Shown: positions 34,101 to 41,952 of the stretch, piece by piece
Layout of the letters: the number at the start of each line of letters is the position of its first letter
How positions within the stretch are numbered: position 1 is the first letter of the stretch
Source: Azospirillum sp. TSO35-2
Lineage (GTDB): Bacteria; Pseudomonadota; Alphaproteobacteria; Azospirillales; Azospirillaceae
Reading direction: 5' to 3'
DNA: 64,000 nucleotides
Assembly: GCF_003116095.1 (NCBI RefSeq)
Contig: NZ_LGRA01000021.1
Span: 552,226 to 616,225, forward strand
The notes under the pieces: generated by a model
Databases searched by the model: none
What the model was told of the DNA's origin: nothing
What the model saw: the letters and a program-made list of their open reading frames with translations, nothing else
Made by a program: the position numbers and the translations under genes

Positions 34101-35291
34101 ATGGCCGTGTCGCCCCTGTCGCTGTCCGATTGCCGTGTCCTGATCGTCGACGACAACGAGTTCAATCGGAAATCGCTGGCCCTGGTGATCCGCCGCGCCG
34201 GCATCACCGACATCGCGTTCGCCGAGAACGGGCGGGAAGGTCTGGCGGCGGTCGACCGTTTCCACCCCGACCTCGTCCTGCTGGACGTCGACATGCCGGT
34301 GATGAACGGCTGGGAGATGTGCGAGGCGCTGCGCCGCAACGCGACGCACGAGCAGTTGCCGGTCCTGTTCCAGACCGCGCTGGACAGCGACGAGGAGCAG
34401 GTGCGCTGCTTCGACGCCGGCGGCAGCGACTTCATCTCCAAGCCGATCAAGCCCGGCGAATGCGTGGCTCGTGTCCGCCACCAGCTGGAAAAGCGCAAGC
34501 TGTTCAACGACCTCGCCAATTTCCGCGAGCGGGTGCAGCGCGAGCTGTCGCACGCCCGCGCCATGCAGCATTCGCTGCTGCCGGAAAGCCGCCGGCTGAC
34601 TGAGGTGGCGAACCGCTACGGGCTGACGCTGGACGCCCATTTCGAAACGTCGTCGGAACTGGGCGGCGATTTCTGGGGCATCTACCCGCTGGGCGACCGC
34701 CGGCTGGGCGTGCTGATGGTCGACTTTGCCGGGCACGGCATCACCGCGGCGATCAACACCTTCCGGCTGCACACGCTGATCGACCGGTTCCCCATGCAGC
34801 ATGTGGCGCCGTCGCAATGGCTGGCGCAGTTGAACAGCGCGCTGAAGGACGTGCTGCCGACCGGCCAGTTCGCCACCGCCTTCTTCGGCATCCTCGACAT
34901 GGCGACCGACACGCTGACCTTCGCCGCGGCCGGCTCTCCCAACCCGGTGCTGGGAACGCCGGTGGCCGGGGGGGCGGGGGGCGGTCCCGATCTCCGCCTG
35001 CTCGACAGCGCCGGGCTGGTGCTGGGCGCCTCGCGCCGGGCGCAGTATGCCGACCAGACCTTCCGGCTGCCGCGCGGCGGCTTCCTGTTCCTGTACAGCG
35101 ACGCCCTGATCGAATGCCCGGGCGACGAGCTGGGGCCGCTGGGCCAGGACGCCGTCCCCGACTTCGTCCGCGATGCGCTGGCCCTGGACCGCCAGCGTCC
35201 GCTGCGCCCGATGATGGACCGCTTCTACGCCCGCACCCACCTGCCCCTGCGCGACGACCTGACGGCGGTGTGGATCGCGCGGCGGGCGTGA
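34101..35291 (+). CDS. Receiver-PP2C (SpoIIE-type) serine phosphatase response regulator
   Basis: 396 aa. N-terminal receiver with VDDNEF and Asp62 (LVLLDVDMPVMNG), Lys in SKPIKPGE; a helical linker (FRERVQRELSHARAMQHSLL); and a PP2C/SpoIIE domain with SSELGGDFWGIYPL, VDFAGHGITAAI, YSDALIE and DDLTAVWIARR metal-binding motifs. Phosphorylation of the receiver should control dephosphorylation of the STAS protein, the RsbU/HsbR role. The ATG at 34101 is used; a TTG at 34095 overlapping the previous stop is possible. The neighbouring kinases are the likely inputs. Confidence 0.93.
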   Translation: MAVSPLSLSDCRVLIVDDNEFNRKSLALVIRRAGITDIAFAENGREGLAAVDRFHPDLVLLDVDMPVMNGWEMCEALRRNATHEQLPVLFQTALDSDEEQVRCFDAGGSDFISKPIKPGECVARVRHQLEKRKLFNDLANFRERVQRELSHARAMQHSLLPESRRLTEVANRYGLTLDAHFETSSELGGDFWGIYPLGDRRLGVLMVDFAGHGITAAINTFRLHTLIDRFPMQHVAPSQWLAQLNSALKDVLPTGQFATAFFGILDMATDTLTFAAAGSPNPVLGTPVAGGAGGGPDLRLLDSAGLVLGASRRAQYADQTFRLPRGGFLFLYSDALIECPGDELGPLGQDAVPDFVRDALALDRQRPLRPMMDRFYARTHLPLRDDLTAVWIARRA

Positions 35292-35315
35292 GGCGGCGCT
35301 GACGATGTGAGCCGC

Positions 35316-36152
35316 CTAAGGCGCGAACTGCTCCTTCAGGATGCGTTCCTCGAAGTTCAGTTCGGGGTCGAACAGCAGGGTCAGGGCGACGTCGCGGCAT
35401 TCCTGCACCTCGACCCGCAGCACCTCGCGCACTTCGGTGAAGTCGGCGACGGCGCTGACCGGACGCTTGGCCTCTTCCAGGATGTCGAAGGTGATCTTGG
35501 CGGTGTGCGGCAGCAACGCGCCGCGCCAGCGCCGCGGGCGGAAGGTGCTGATCGGGGTCAGCGCCAGCACGCCGGCGTTCAGCGGCACGATCGGGCCGTG
35601 GGCCGACAGATTGTAGGCGGTGCTGCCGGCCGGCGTCGCCACCAGGGCGCCGTCGCAGATCAGCTCGGGCAACCGGACCACCCCGTCGATGGTGATGCGC
35701 AGCTTGGCGGCCTGCCGCGTCTCGCGCAGCAGCGACACCTCGTTGATGCCCAGCGCCTCCACCCGCTCGCCGTTCACACGGGTCGCCAGCATCCGCAGCG
35801 GGTGCAGCCGGACCTGCTGGGCGGCGACGATGCGCTCCGCCAGATCCTCCTCGCGGTAGATGTTCAGCAGGAAGCCGACCGACCCGCGGTTCATGCCGTA
35901 GACCGGGGTCGGCTGCTGGCGGTCGCGGGACAGCGCCCGGTGCAGCGTTTCCAGCAGGAAGCCGTCGCCGCCCAGCGCGACGATCACGTCGGCCTCGTCC
36001 GCCTGGGCGTTTCCGTAGCGGTGAACCAGCCGGGTGCGGGCGGCGCGCGCCTCGTCCGTGTCCGCGCAGGCGAAGGCGATGCGCAGCGTGTCGGGGTTGA
36101 GTTGCTGGGCAGCCGGCGTGGTCGCGGGCGGCGTGCTGGCGGTATCGGTCAT
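35316..36152 (-). CDS. nadK: NAD kinase
   Basis: 278 aa. The ATP-binding GGDG is in VIVALGGDGFLLETLH; further motifs are INEVSLLRE, DGALVATPAGSTAYNLSAHGPIV and the C-terminal ERILKEQF. NadK phosphorylates NAD to NADP. About 25 N-terminal residues (MTDTASTPPATTPAAQQ) are non-conserved. Start ATG at 36152; the longer open frame would include the clpA terminator region. It converges with the REC-PP2C gene. Confidence 0.95.
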   Translation of the reverse strand: MTDTASTPPATTPAAQQLNPDTLRIAFACADTDEARAARTRLVHRYGNAQADEADVIVALGGDGFLLETLHRALSRDRQQPTPVYGMNRGSVGFLLNIYREEDLAERIVAAQQVRLHPLRMLATRVNGERVEALGINEVSLLRETRQAAKLRITIDGVVRLPELICDGALVATPAGSTAYNLSAHGPIVPLNAGVLALTPISTFRPRRWRGALLPHTAKITFDILEEAKRPVSAVADFTEVREVLRVEVQECRDVALTLLFDPELNFEERILKEQFAP

Positions 36153-36240
36153 GGCGCGACCATAGCGCAGTCCGGCGGCGCTGCGAAACCTCGCCGGTCG
36201 ATGCTGCGCTGCAAAAGAATGTTCCAGCGGGGCGGGCAAG

Positions 36241-36268
36241 AAAAAAGGAGGCCGCAAGGGGCCTCCTT
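36241..36268 (-). terminator. Intrinsic terminator of clpS-clpA
   Basis: The stem AAGGAGGCC (36245-36253)/GGCCTCCTT (36260-36268) is followed on the minus strand by TTTTTT. It lies 30 bp past the clpA stop codon. Confidence 0.85.
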
Positions 36269-36297
36269 CTTCATCGCAGCCATCGGATCGGCCGAGG

Positions 36298-38613
36298 TTA
36301 TTCGGCCATCTCCGACACCATTTCCTCATCGTCATCGCCGGCGGTGCGCTTCGGCCGGTTGCCTTCGGTGTATTCGAAGGACGGCTTGTCGTCCTTGACG
36401 GTGACCTTGACGAGACCGCCCTTGCTGAGCTTGCCGAACAGCAGCTCTTCCGCCAGCGGCTTCTTGATGTACTCCTGGATCACGCGGCCGAGCGGACGGG
36501 CGCCGTAGAGTGGGTCGTAGCCCTTCTTGCCCAGCCACTCGCGCGCCTCCTCGTTCAGCTCGATGGACACGCCGCGGTCTTCCAACTGGGCTTCCATCTG
36601 CATGATGAACTTGTCGACGACGCGGTTGATGACCTCCTGCGTCAGCGGCGCGAACGGGATGATCGCGTCGAGGCGGTTGCGGAACTCCGGCGTGAACATC
36701 TTCTCGACCGCTTCGATATCCTCGCCGACCCGGCGGTCACGCTCGAAGCCGATGGCGGGCTTGGCCATGTCGGCGGCCCCGGCGTTCGAGGTCATGATCA
36801 GGATGACGTTGCGGAAATCGACGATCTTGCCGTTGTGATCGGTCAGCTTGCCGTGGTCCATGATCTGCAACAGGATGTTGAACAGATCCGGATGGGCCTT
36901 CTCGATCTCATCCAGCAGCAGGACGCAGTGCGGGTGCTGGTCGATCGCGTCGGTCAGCATGCCGCCCTGGTCGAAGCCGACATAGCCCGGCGGGGCGCCG
37001 ATCAGCCGCGACACCGTGTGCCGTTCCATATACTCCGACATGTCGAAGCGGGTCAGCTCGATGCCCAGCGTCATGGCGAGCTGGCGGGCCACCTCGGTCT
37101 TGCCGACACCGGTCGGGCCGGTGAACAGATAGTTGCCGATGGGCTTCTCCGGCTCGCGCAGGCCGGCTCTCGCCAGCTTGATCGCGGAGACCAGCGCGTC
37201 GATCGCCTTGTTCTGGCCGAAGACCATGGTCTTCAGGTCGCGCTCCAGGTTCAGGAGCGTTTCCTTGTCGTCGCGGCTGACCGACTTCGGCGGGATGCGG
37301 GCGATCTTGGCGACCACCGCCTCCACGTCCTTCACGCCGATCTTCTTGCGGCGCTTGTTCTCCGGCAGCAGCATCTGCGCGGCGCCGACCTCGTCGATGA
37401 TGTCGATCGCCTTGTCGGGCAGCTTGCGGTCGCCGATGTACTTGGCCGACAGCTCCACCGCGACGCGGATGGCGTCGTTGGTGTAGGTGACCTTGTGGTG
37501 CTTCTCGTAATAGGGCTTCAGACCCTGGAGGATCTTGATCGCGTCCTCGACCGACGGCTCGTTGACGTCGATCTTCTGGAAGCGCCGGACCAGCGCCCGG
37601 TCCTTTTCGAAGTAGCTGCGGTATTCCTTGTAGGTGGTCGACCCGATGCAGCGCAGCGCGCCGGAGGCGAGCGCCGGCTTCAGCAGGTTGGAGGCGTCCA
37701 TCGCCCCGCCCGAGGTGGCGCCGGCGCCGATCACCGTGTGGATCTCGTCGATGAAGAGGATGGCCCCTTCGGTCGCCTCGAGTTCCGACACGACGGCCTT
37801 CAGCCGCTCCTCGAAATCGCCGCGGTAGCGCGTGCCGGCCAGCAGCGAGCCCATGTCGAGCGCGAAGATGGTGGCGTTGCGCAACACCTCCGGCACTTCC
37901 TGCTGGACGATGCGGCGGGCCAGCCCTTCGGCGATGGCCGTCTTGCCGACGCCGGGGTCACCGACATACAGCGGGTTGTTCTTCGACCGCCGGCACAGGA
38001 TCTGGATGGTCCGTTCGACCTCCTGCTCCCGCCCGATCAGCGGATCGATCTTCCCGCCGGAGGCCTTCTTGTTCAGGTTGACGCAATAAGCCTCGAGCGC
38101 TTCGCTGCCTTTTTTCACGACCTTCTCCGCCGCCGCCTCGTCGTCGGCGCCCGAGACCCGCTTGGTATCCGAGCGGCCCGGAGCCTTCGCGATTCCGTGA
38201 GAGATGTAGTTGACCGCGTCGAACCGGGTCATCTCCTGCTCCTGCAGGAAATAAACCGCGTGGCTCTCGCGTTCAGAGAACAAGGCAACGAGCACATTTG
38301 CTCCCGTCACCTCCTCACGTCCCGACGACTGGACGTGGATGGCCGCACGCTGCAGAACCCGTTGGAATCCAGCCGTCGGCTTGGCGTCATCGGGCCTGTT
38401 CGTGATAAGGTTCGCAAGTTCGTTGTCGAGGTAATCCGACAGTTCCGCGCGCAGACGGTCGAGATCGATCCCGCAGGCGCGCAAGACGGCGGTAGCATCG
38501 GAGTCTTCGGTCAACGCGAGAAGCAGGTGTTCGAGCGTCGCGTATTCATGCCTGCGCTCGTTCGCGTGGGCCAGGGCTCTGTGCAGCGTCTGTTCCAGGT
38601 TACGCGACAGCAT
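36298..38613 (-). CDS. clpA: ATP-dependent Clp protease ATP-binding subunit ClpA
   Basis: 771 aa, full length. The N-terminal Clp repeat domain begins MLSRNLEQTLHRALAHANER. The first AAA domain has Walker A GDPGVGKTA and Walker B ILFIDEIHT; the second has GPTGVGKTE and LLLDEIEKAHPDLF. The ClpP-contact loop is IGF near KPAIGFERD. The C-terminus is acidic. ClpA unfolds substrates, including N-degron proteins delivered by ClpS, into ClpP. Start at 38613 gives the conserved N-terminus; clpS lies 8 bp upstream. Confidence 0.97.
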   Translation of the reverse strand: MLSRNLEQTLHRALAHANERRHEYATLEHLLLALTEDSDATAVLRACGIDLDRLRAELSDYLDNELANLITNRPDDAKPTAGFQRVLQRAAIHVQSSGREEVTGANVLVALFSERESHAVYFLQEQEMTRFDAVNYISHGIAKAPGRSDTKRVSGADDEAAAEKVVKKGSEALEAYCVNLNKKASGGKIDPLIGREQEVERTIQILCRRSKNNPLYVGDPGVGKTAIAEGLARRIVQQEVPEVLRNATIFALDMGSLLAGTRYRGDFEERLKAVVSELEATEGAILFIDEIHTVIGAGATSGGAMDASNLLKPALASGALRCIGSTTYKEYRSYFEKDRALVRRFQKIDVNEPSVEDAIKILQGLKPYYEKHHKVTYTNDAIRVAVELSAKYIGDRKLPDKAIDIIDEVGAAQMLLPENKRRKKIGVKDVEAVVAKIARIPPKSVSRDDKETLLNLERDLKTMVFGQNKAIDALVSAIKLARAGLREPEKPIGNYLFTGPTGVGKTEVARQLAMTLGIELTRFDMSEYMERHTVSRLIGAPPGYVGFDQGGMLTDAIDQHPHCVLLLDEIEKAHPDLFNILLQIMDHGKLTDHNGKIVDFRNVILIMTSNAGAADMAKPAIGFERDRRVGEDIEAVEKMFTPEFRNRLDAIIPFAPLTQEVINRVVDKFIMQMEAQLEDRGVSIELNEEAREWLGKKGYDPLYGARPLGRVIQEYIKKPLAEELLFGKLSKGGLVKVTVKDDKPSFEYTEGNRPKRTAGDDDEEMVSEMAE

Positions 38614-38621
38614 GTGTGGGT

Positions 38622-38948
38622 TTAATCCTTTTCTAACGTACATTGCAGCGGGTGCTGGTTCTGGCGCGCAAAGTCCATAACCTGCGTGACTTTCGTCTCC
38701 GCCACCTCGTAGGTGAACACGCCGCACAACCCCACACCCCGCCGGTGCACATGCAGCATGATCTGGGTCGCTTCCTCCCGCGATTTGCTGAAGAAGCGTT
38801 CGAGAACGAGAACGACGAACTCCATGGGAGTGTAGTCGTCGTTCAGCATCAAGACCTTATACATCGACGGCTTCTTGGTTTTCGGCTTGGCCTTGACGAC
38901 CACCCCGCTGTTCGTGCCGTCGTTGCCGTGCTTGTCAGAGTCGGCCAT
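38622..38948 (-). CDS. clpS: ClpS adaptor
   Basis: 108 aa. Core motif YKVLMLNDDYTPMEFVVLVLERFF forms the N-degron pocket; HVHRRGVGLCGVFTYEVAETKV is the second conserved block. The N-terminal 28 residues are a flexible Lys/Gly-rich tail. ClpS delivers proteins with destabilising N-terminal residues to ClpA. It is co-transcribed with clpA (8-bp spacing). Confidence 0.96.
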   Translation of the reverse strand: MADSDKHGNDGTNSGVVVKAKPKTKKPSMYKVLMLNDDYTPMEFVVLVLERFFSKSREEATQIMLHVHRRGVGLCGVFTYEVAETKVTQVMDFARQNQHPLQCTLEKD

Positions 38949-39190
38949 GGTCCCAGTCGAATGTCATCGCGATGCACTGTGTATGAAGATGATATGGTCA
39001 TTTTGGGCGCGCTGGGAAGGGGCCGTTTTCGGTCTCCCTCCATTTGGCAGACCCTCCTTTGGCCCGCCGGCCGGTCCGCTACTCCGAAATAGGAGGCATC
39101 ACATCCGGTCGGGGCGCAATTGGCGGAAATCCTGACCCGCTGCCGGCCGGCCGCCACGGTCGACCCGCCCGACCGGGGGGTGCCGCAACG
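38949..39190. other. Intergenic region upstream of clpS
   Basis: Non-coding stretch between clpS and the phasin terminator. I looked for a sigma-32 promoter on the minus strand and found none. No ORF or RNA gene supported. Confidence 0.5.
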
Positions 39191-39230
39191 AAAAAGGCCC
39201 GGCACCCCCCTTTTGCGGGGTGCCGGGCCT
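39191..39230 (-). terminator. Intrinsic terminator of phasin gene 1
   Basis: A 14-bp stem (AGGCCCGGCACCCC with GGGGTGCCGGGCCT, 8-nt loop) is followed on the minus strand by TTTTT. It lies 70 bp downstream of the phasin stop. Confidence 0.88.
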
Positions 39231-39299
39231 TCGTCACCGCGGAGGCCCGCCGGGGCCGCCTCGCGGTCGATGCGTCGCTGTCGGAAGGATGGCGCCCGG

Positions 39300-39779
39300 T
39301 CAGGCGGCCAGCGGCTTCTTCGACAGGGTGTCGACCGTCAGGGTCACGCGCTCGCTGATCGGGGCCAGGGCCTCGTTGGCGATCTTGACCGACAGCTCCT
39401 GCAGCTTGCTGCTCTCCGACACCAGGGCGTCGAAGCTGGCCTTGGCGAAGGCGCTCTGCAGCTCGATCAGCTCCTGGATGGTCTTGACGGCCAGCAGGGC
39501 CTTGCCGGTCGACACGCTCTTCTCCAGCGAGGACTGGGTGAAGGCGGCGACCTGCTTGCCGGCCTCTTCGGCGCCCTTGGCGACGATGGTGCCGGACTTC
39601 ACGACGGCGTCGACGTTGCCCTTGGTCAGGACGGACAGCTCGTCGTAGCTCTTGAGGATCTGGGCCGACGCCTTCTCGACCTGCTCCTGCTGGGCCTTGA
39701 CCAGGCCTTCCAGGTTCTGCTTGGCGGTGGAAACGGCGTCTTCGATGGACTTGGTGGCGGCGGCGAATTTGTCGGACAT
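39300..39779 (-). CDS. Phasin family protein 1
   Basis: 159 aa, almost entirely helical and without a signal peptide. Phasin signatures are LEGLVKAQQEQVEKASAQIL, AFTQSSLEKSVSTGKALLAV and KTIQELIELQSAFAKASFD. Phasins coat polyhydroxyalkanoate granules and control their size. It is a paralogue of the gene at 40143 (same order of blocks, including STGKALL and ELxxLQxAFxKxSFD). Start ATG at 39779 with GGAGCATAGCC upstream. It has its own promoter region and terminator. Confidence 0.93.
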   Translation of the reverse strand: MSDKFAAATKSIEDAVSTAKQNLEGLVKAQQEQVEKASAQILKSYDELSVLTKGNVDAVVKSGTIVAKGAEEAGKQVAAFTQSSLEKSVSTGKALLAVKTIQELIELQSAFAKASFDALVSESSKLQELSVKIANEALAPISERVTLTVDTLSKKPLAA

Positions 39780-39895
39780 GGCTATGCTCCTCGCGTTCTC
39801 TGTCAGGGGTCAACCGCGCGGTCCCGCGCTTGCGGCAACCGGGTGCGGAGTGGGTTGAAACCCTCGGGGCCCCGGCAGAGCGGGCGCCCGAGATA

Positions 39896-39911
39896 TGCTG
39901 CACCGCAACAT
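39896..39911. promoter_or_regulatory. Motif TGCTGCACCGCAACAT upstream of phasin 1
   Basis: It matches 14 of 16 positions of the motif upstream of phasin 2 (40850-40865). TGC/GCA-rich sites are typical targets of PhaR-type repressors of granule genes. It lies 117 bp before the phasin 1 start and overlaps the palindrome ACATAAG-T-CTTATGT (39908-39922). Confidence 0.6.
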
Positions 39912-39950
39912 AAGTCTTATGTAAGCCGGGCCGCCGGGCGAGTCAACCGG

Positions 39951-39971
39951 TTTTTGTGCAGTGCACAAAAA
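39951..39971. promoter_or_regulatory. 21-bp perfect palindrome upstream of phasin 1
   Basis: TTTTTGTGCA-G-TGCACAAAAA has 10-bp perfect arms. It lies about 170 bp before the phasin 1 start and contains TGCA cores like the shared motif. It is a candidate operator; on either strand it could also form a weak hairpin. Confidence 0.6.
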
Positions 39972-40027
39972 TCCCCGCGTGCAAAGCCCTGGCCGGCGGG
40001 GGCCGGGGCCTGACCCCAAAACGCAAG

Positions 40028-40062
40028 ACGGCCCGACGACCGGATGGGGGTCGTCGGGCCGT
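40028..40062 (-). terminator. Hairpin terminator of phasin gene 2
   Basis: The 14-bp perfect stem ACGGCCCGACGACC/GGTCGTCGGGCCGT has a 7-nt loop. Downstream on the minus strand there is only a short TTTT after 7 nt, so termination may be partial. It lies 80 bp beyond the phasin 2 stop. Confidence 0.65.
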
Positions 40063-40142
40063 GCGAGGCGGGCCGTGCGGGGCTGCCCCGTCATCGGGCG
40101 TCCCGCCCATGAGGGGAGGACGCCGTCGGACGGGTCGGACGC

Positions 40143-40667
40143 TCAGGCGGCGATCGGCTTGGAGAAGGTCTCGACCGTCGCGGTGACGCGGGCGTTCAGC
40201 GGGGCCAGCGCCTCGTTGGTGACCTTGGTGGTCAGCTCCTGGATGCGGGTCGTCTCGGCCACCAGGGAGTCGAAGCTCGACTTCAGGAAGGCGTTCTGCA
40301 GCTCGACCACTTCCTGCAGGCTCTTGGCGGTCAGCAGGGCCTTGCCGGTGGTGATCGACTTGTCCAGCGCCGACTGGCTGTAGGCGACGACCTCGCGGCT
40401 CAGATCCTCGGCGCCCTTGGCGGCGATCGTGCTGCTGGCGACCAGCGCCTCGACGTTGGCCTTGCCGGCGGCCTGAAGGTCTTCGTAGCTCTTCAGGATC
40501 TGGGTGGTGGCCTTCTCGAACTGCTCCTTCGCGGCGGACGCGGTCTGCTCGAACTGCTTCACCGTCTGCTCCTGGCCGGCCTTGACCAGGCCCTCGTACT
40601 GCTCCTTGGCCTGGGTGGCCACGGTCTCGAGCGACTTCGGCGTGAACTGGGGCGTGAACTGAGTCAT
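40143..40667 (-). CDS. Phasin family protein 2
   Basis: 174 aa, helical. Blocks shared with phasin 1: EGLVKAGQEQTVKQFEQTAS, ILKSYEDLQAAGKANVEALV, YSQSALDKSITTGKALLTAK, LQEVVELQNAFLKSSFDSLV and the C-terminal NEALAPLNARVTATVETFSK. It has an extra N-terminal segment (MTQFTPQFTPKSLETVATQA) and a longer coiled coil. Start ATG at 40667 (GGAAGGAACGCGC upstream). Granule-associated; tandem duplication with phasin 1 is evident. Confidence 0.93.
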   Translation of the reverse strand: MTQFTPQFTPKSLETVATQAKEQYEGLVKAGQEQTVKQFEQTASAAKEQFEKATTQILKSYEDLQAAGKANVEALVASSTIAAKGAEDLSREVVAYSQSALDKSITTGKALLTAKSLQEVVELQNAFLKSSFDSLVAETTRIQELTTKVTNEALAPLNARVTATVETFSKPIAA

Positions 40668-40801
40668 GACGCGCGTTCCTTCCTGGCTGATGCCGGCTTC
40701 GCCGGCGGCTTTGACTGGAGCCGGCCTCGCCGGCGGTTGGGGTTTGGCCCCGGCCGCCCGGAAGCGGGTCGCGAAGCCTGCCGGCAGCGGCATTCGTTGC
40801 G

Positions 40802-40807
40802 ATTATA
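40802..40807 (-). promoter_or_regulatory. TATAAT -10 hexamer upstream of phasin 2
   Basis: On the minus strand CGTATAATCG contains a perfect TATAAT, 135 bp before the phasin 2 start. No good -35 lies 17 bp upstream (GGTTTC), so an activator or the TGC motif nearby may matter. Confidence 0.4.
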
Positions 40808-40849
40808 CGTTGCATTTCCCCGCCGAAACCGTGGAACGGCGCCAGCGGA

Positions 40850-40865
40850 TGCTGCACTGCAATAT
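40850..40865. promoter_or_regulatory. Motif TGCTGCACTGCAATAT upstream of phasin 2
   Basis: Counterpart of the motif at 39896 (14 of 16 identical). It sits about 45 bp upstream of the TATAAT hexamer, a normal operator position. The wider 505-bp gap (40668-41172) also carries hairpins CCACGAA/TTCGTGG (40945-40967) and GTTAAG/CTTAAC (41013-41033), and no supported ORF. Confidence 0.6.
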
Positions 40866-41172
40866 GAGCAATCTATGAGTAGGCCCGGCTGGTGTCAACA
40901 GTCCGTTCGGCGGTATTCGGACTATCCTGTTGCGCTGCGTCATACCACGAAAGCGTGAACTTCGTGGGCGCCGGCCTCGCCAACGTTGCGATGGCGGGCC
41001 GATCCGCCGCGGGTTAAGACGGCATTCCTTAACGAAGGATTTACCAGCGGTGGGACAAGTGTAGCGCGGCCGCTGGCGGGATTCGCTTCGGCCAATGGTC
41101 AGGTGCGTCGCTTCGACGCGCCGGAACCCAGGTCTTCCGCTCCGCCGGGCCGCATCTTCGGGACTTTCGATC

Positions 41173-41934
41173 ATGACCTACTGCCTTGGAATCAAGACAC
41201 GCGACGGCCTGATCGGTCTGTCGGACGGCCGCATCACCAGCGGTTCGCAACTGTCGTCGGCCCGCAAGGTGACGATGATGGGCAGCGGCGACCACCGCTT
41301 CTTCATCATGAATTCGGGCCTGCGCAGCGTGCGCGACAAGACGCTGGCCTATCTGCGCCGCGACATGGCGAAGCGGCGGGACGAGGCCTATCCGACGATG
41401 CTCGACGCGCTGGCGGCCTTCACCGCCTGTCTGCGGCAAGTCGCCGCGGAGGACAAGGAGCCGCTGGAGGCGTCCAAGCTGCACTTCAACCTGCACGCCA
41501 TCATCGGCGGCCAGTTGGCCGAGGACCGCGAGCCCTACATGTTCCTGGTCTATCCGGAGGGCAACTGGATCGAGGTGGACGAGCGCACGCCCTACCTGTC
41601 GATCGGCGCCACCGCCTACGGCAAGCCGATCCTGGACCGTGCGCTGACCTACCAGACCGACATGCAGACGGCGCTGAAGCTGGCCTACCTGTCCTTCGAC
41701 AGCACCCGCTTCTCCAGCAACGACGTCGGCTTCCCGATCGACATGGTGTCCTACCACGCCGAATCGCATGTCTGGCGCCAGTCGAACTACGACTACGACG
41801 ACCTCAGCGAACAGCGCCAGTGGTGGAACCGCAACCTGACGGAGCTGGCCCGCCGCATGCCCGACGGCCCCTGGGTCCAGACGCTGGTGCCGGAAAGCCT
41901 GCGTCCGCCCCGGCCGGTCGAAGAGCCGGCCTGA
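41173..41934 (+). CDS. Anbu-type proteasome-like peptidase
   Basis: 253 aa. The sequence begins MTYCLGIKTRDGLIGLSDGRITSG, with Thr2 exposed as nucleophile after Met removal, and follows the HslV/proteasome beta fold (DGLIGLSDGR, SGLRSVRDKT). It matches Anbu (ancestral beta-subunit), which forms open helical or ring assemblies. Anbu normally sits in an operon with an alpha-E protein, an ATP-grasp protein and a transglutaminase-like protein; here it stands alone. ATG at 41173; a longer in-frame extension is non-conserved. Confidence 0.9.
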   Translation: MTYCLGIKTRDGLIGLSDGRITSGSQLSSARKVTMMGSGDHRFFIMNSGLRSVRDKTLAYLRRDMAKRRDEAYPTMLDALAAFTACLRQVAAEDKEPLEASKLHFNLHAIIGGQLAEDREPYMFLVYPEGNWIEVDERTPYLSIGATAYGKPILDRALTYQTDMQTALKLAYLSFDSTRFSSNDVGFPIDMVSYHAESHVWRQSNYDYDDLSEQRQWWNRNLTELARRMPDGPWVQTLVPESLRPPRPVEEPA

Positions 41935-41952
41935 GCCATCGCGCGGCGCCGG

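Noticed and set aside
38949..39190. Heat-shock promoter for clpS-clpA
   Set aside because: No CTTGAA/CCCAT pair at proper spacing on the minus strand.
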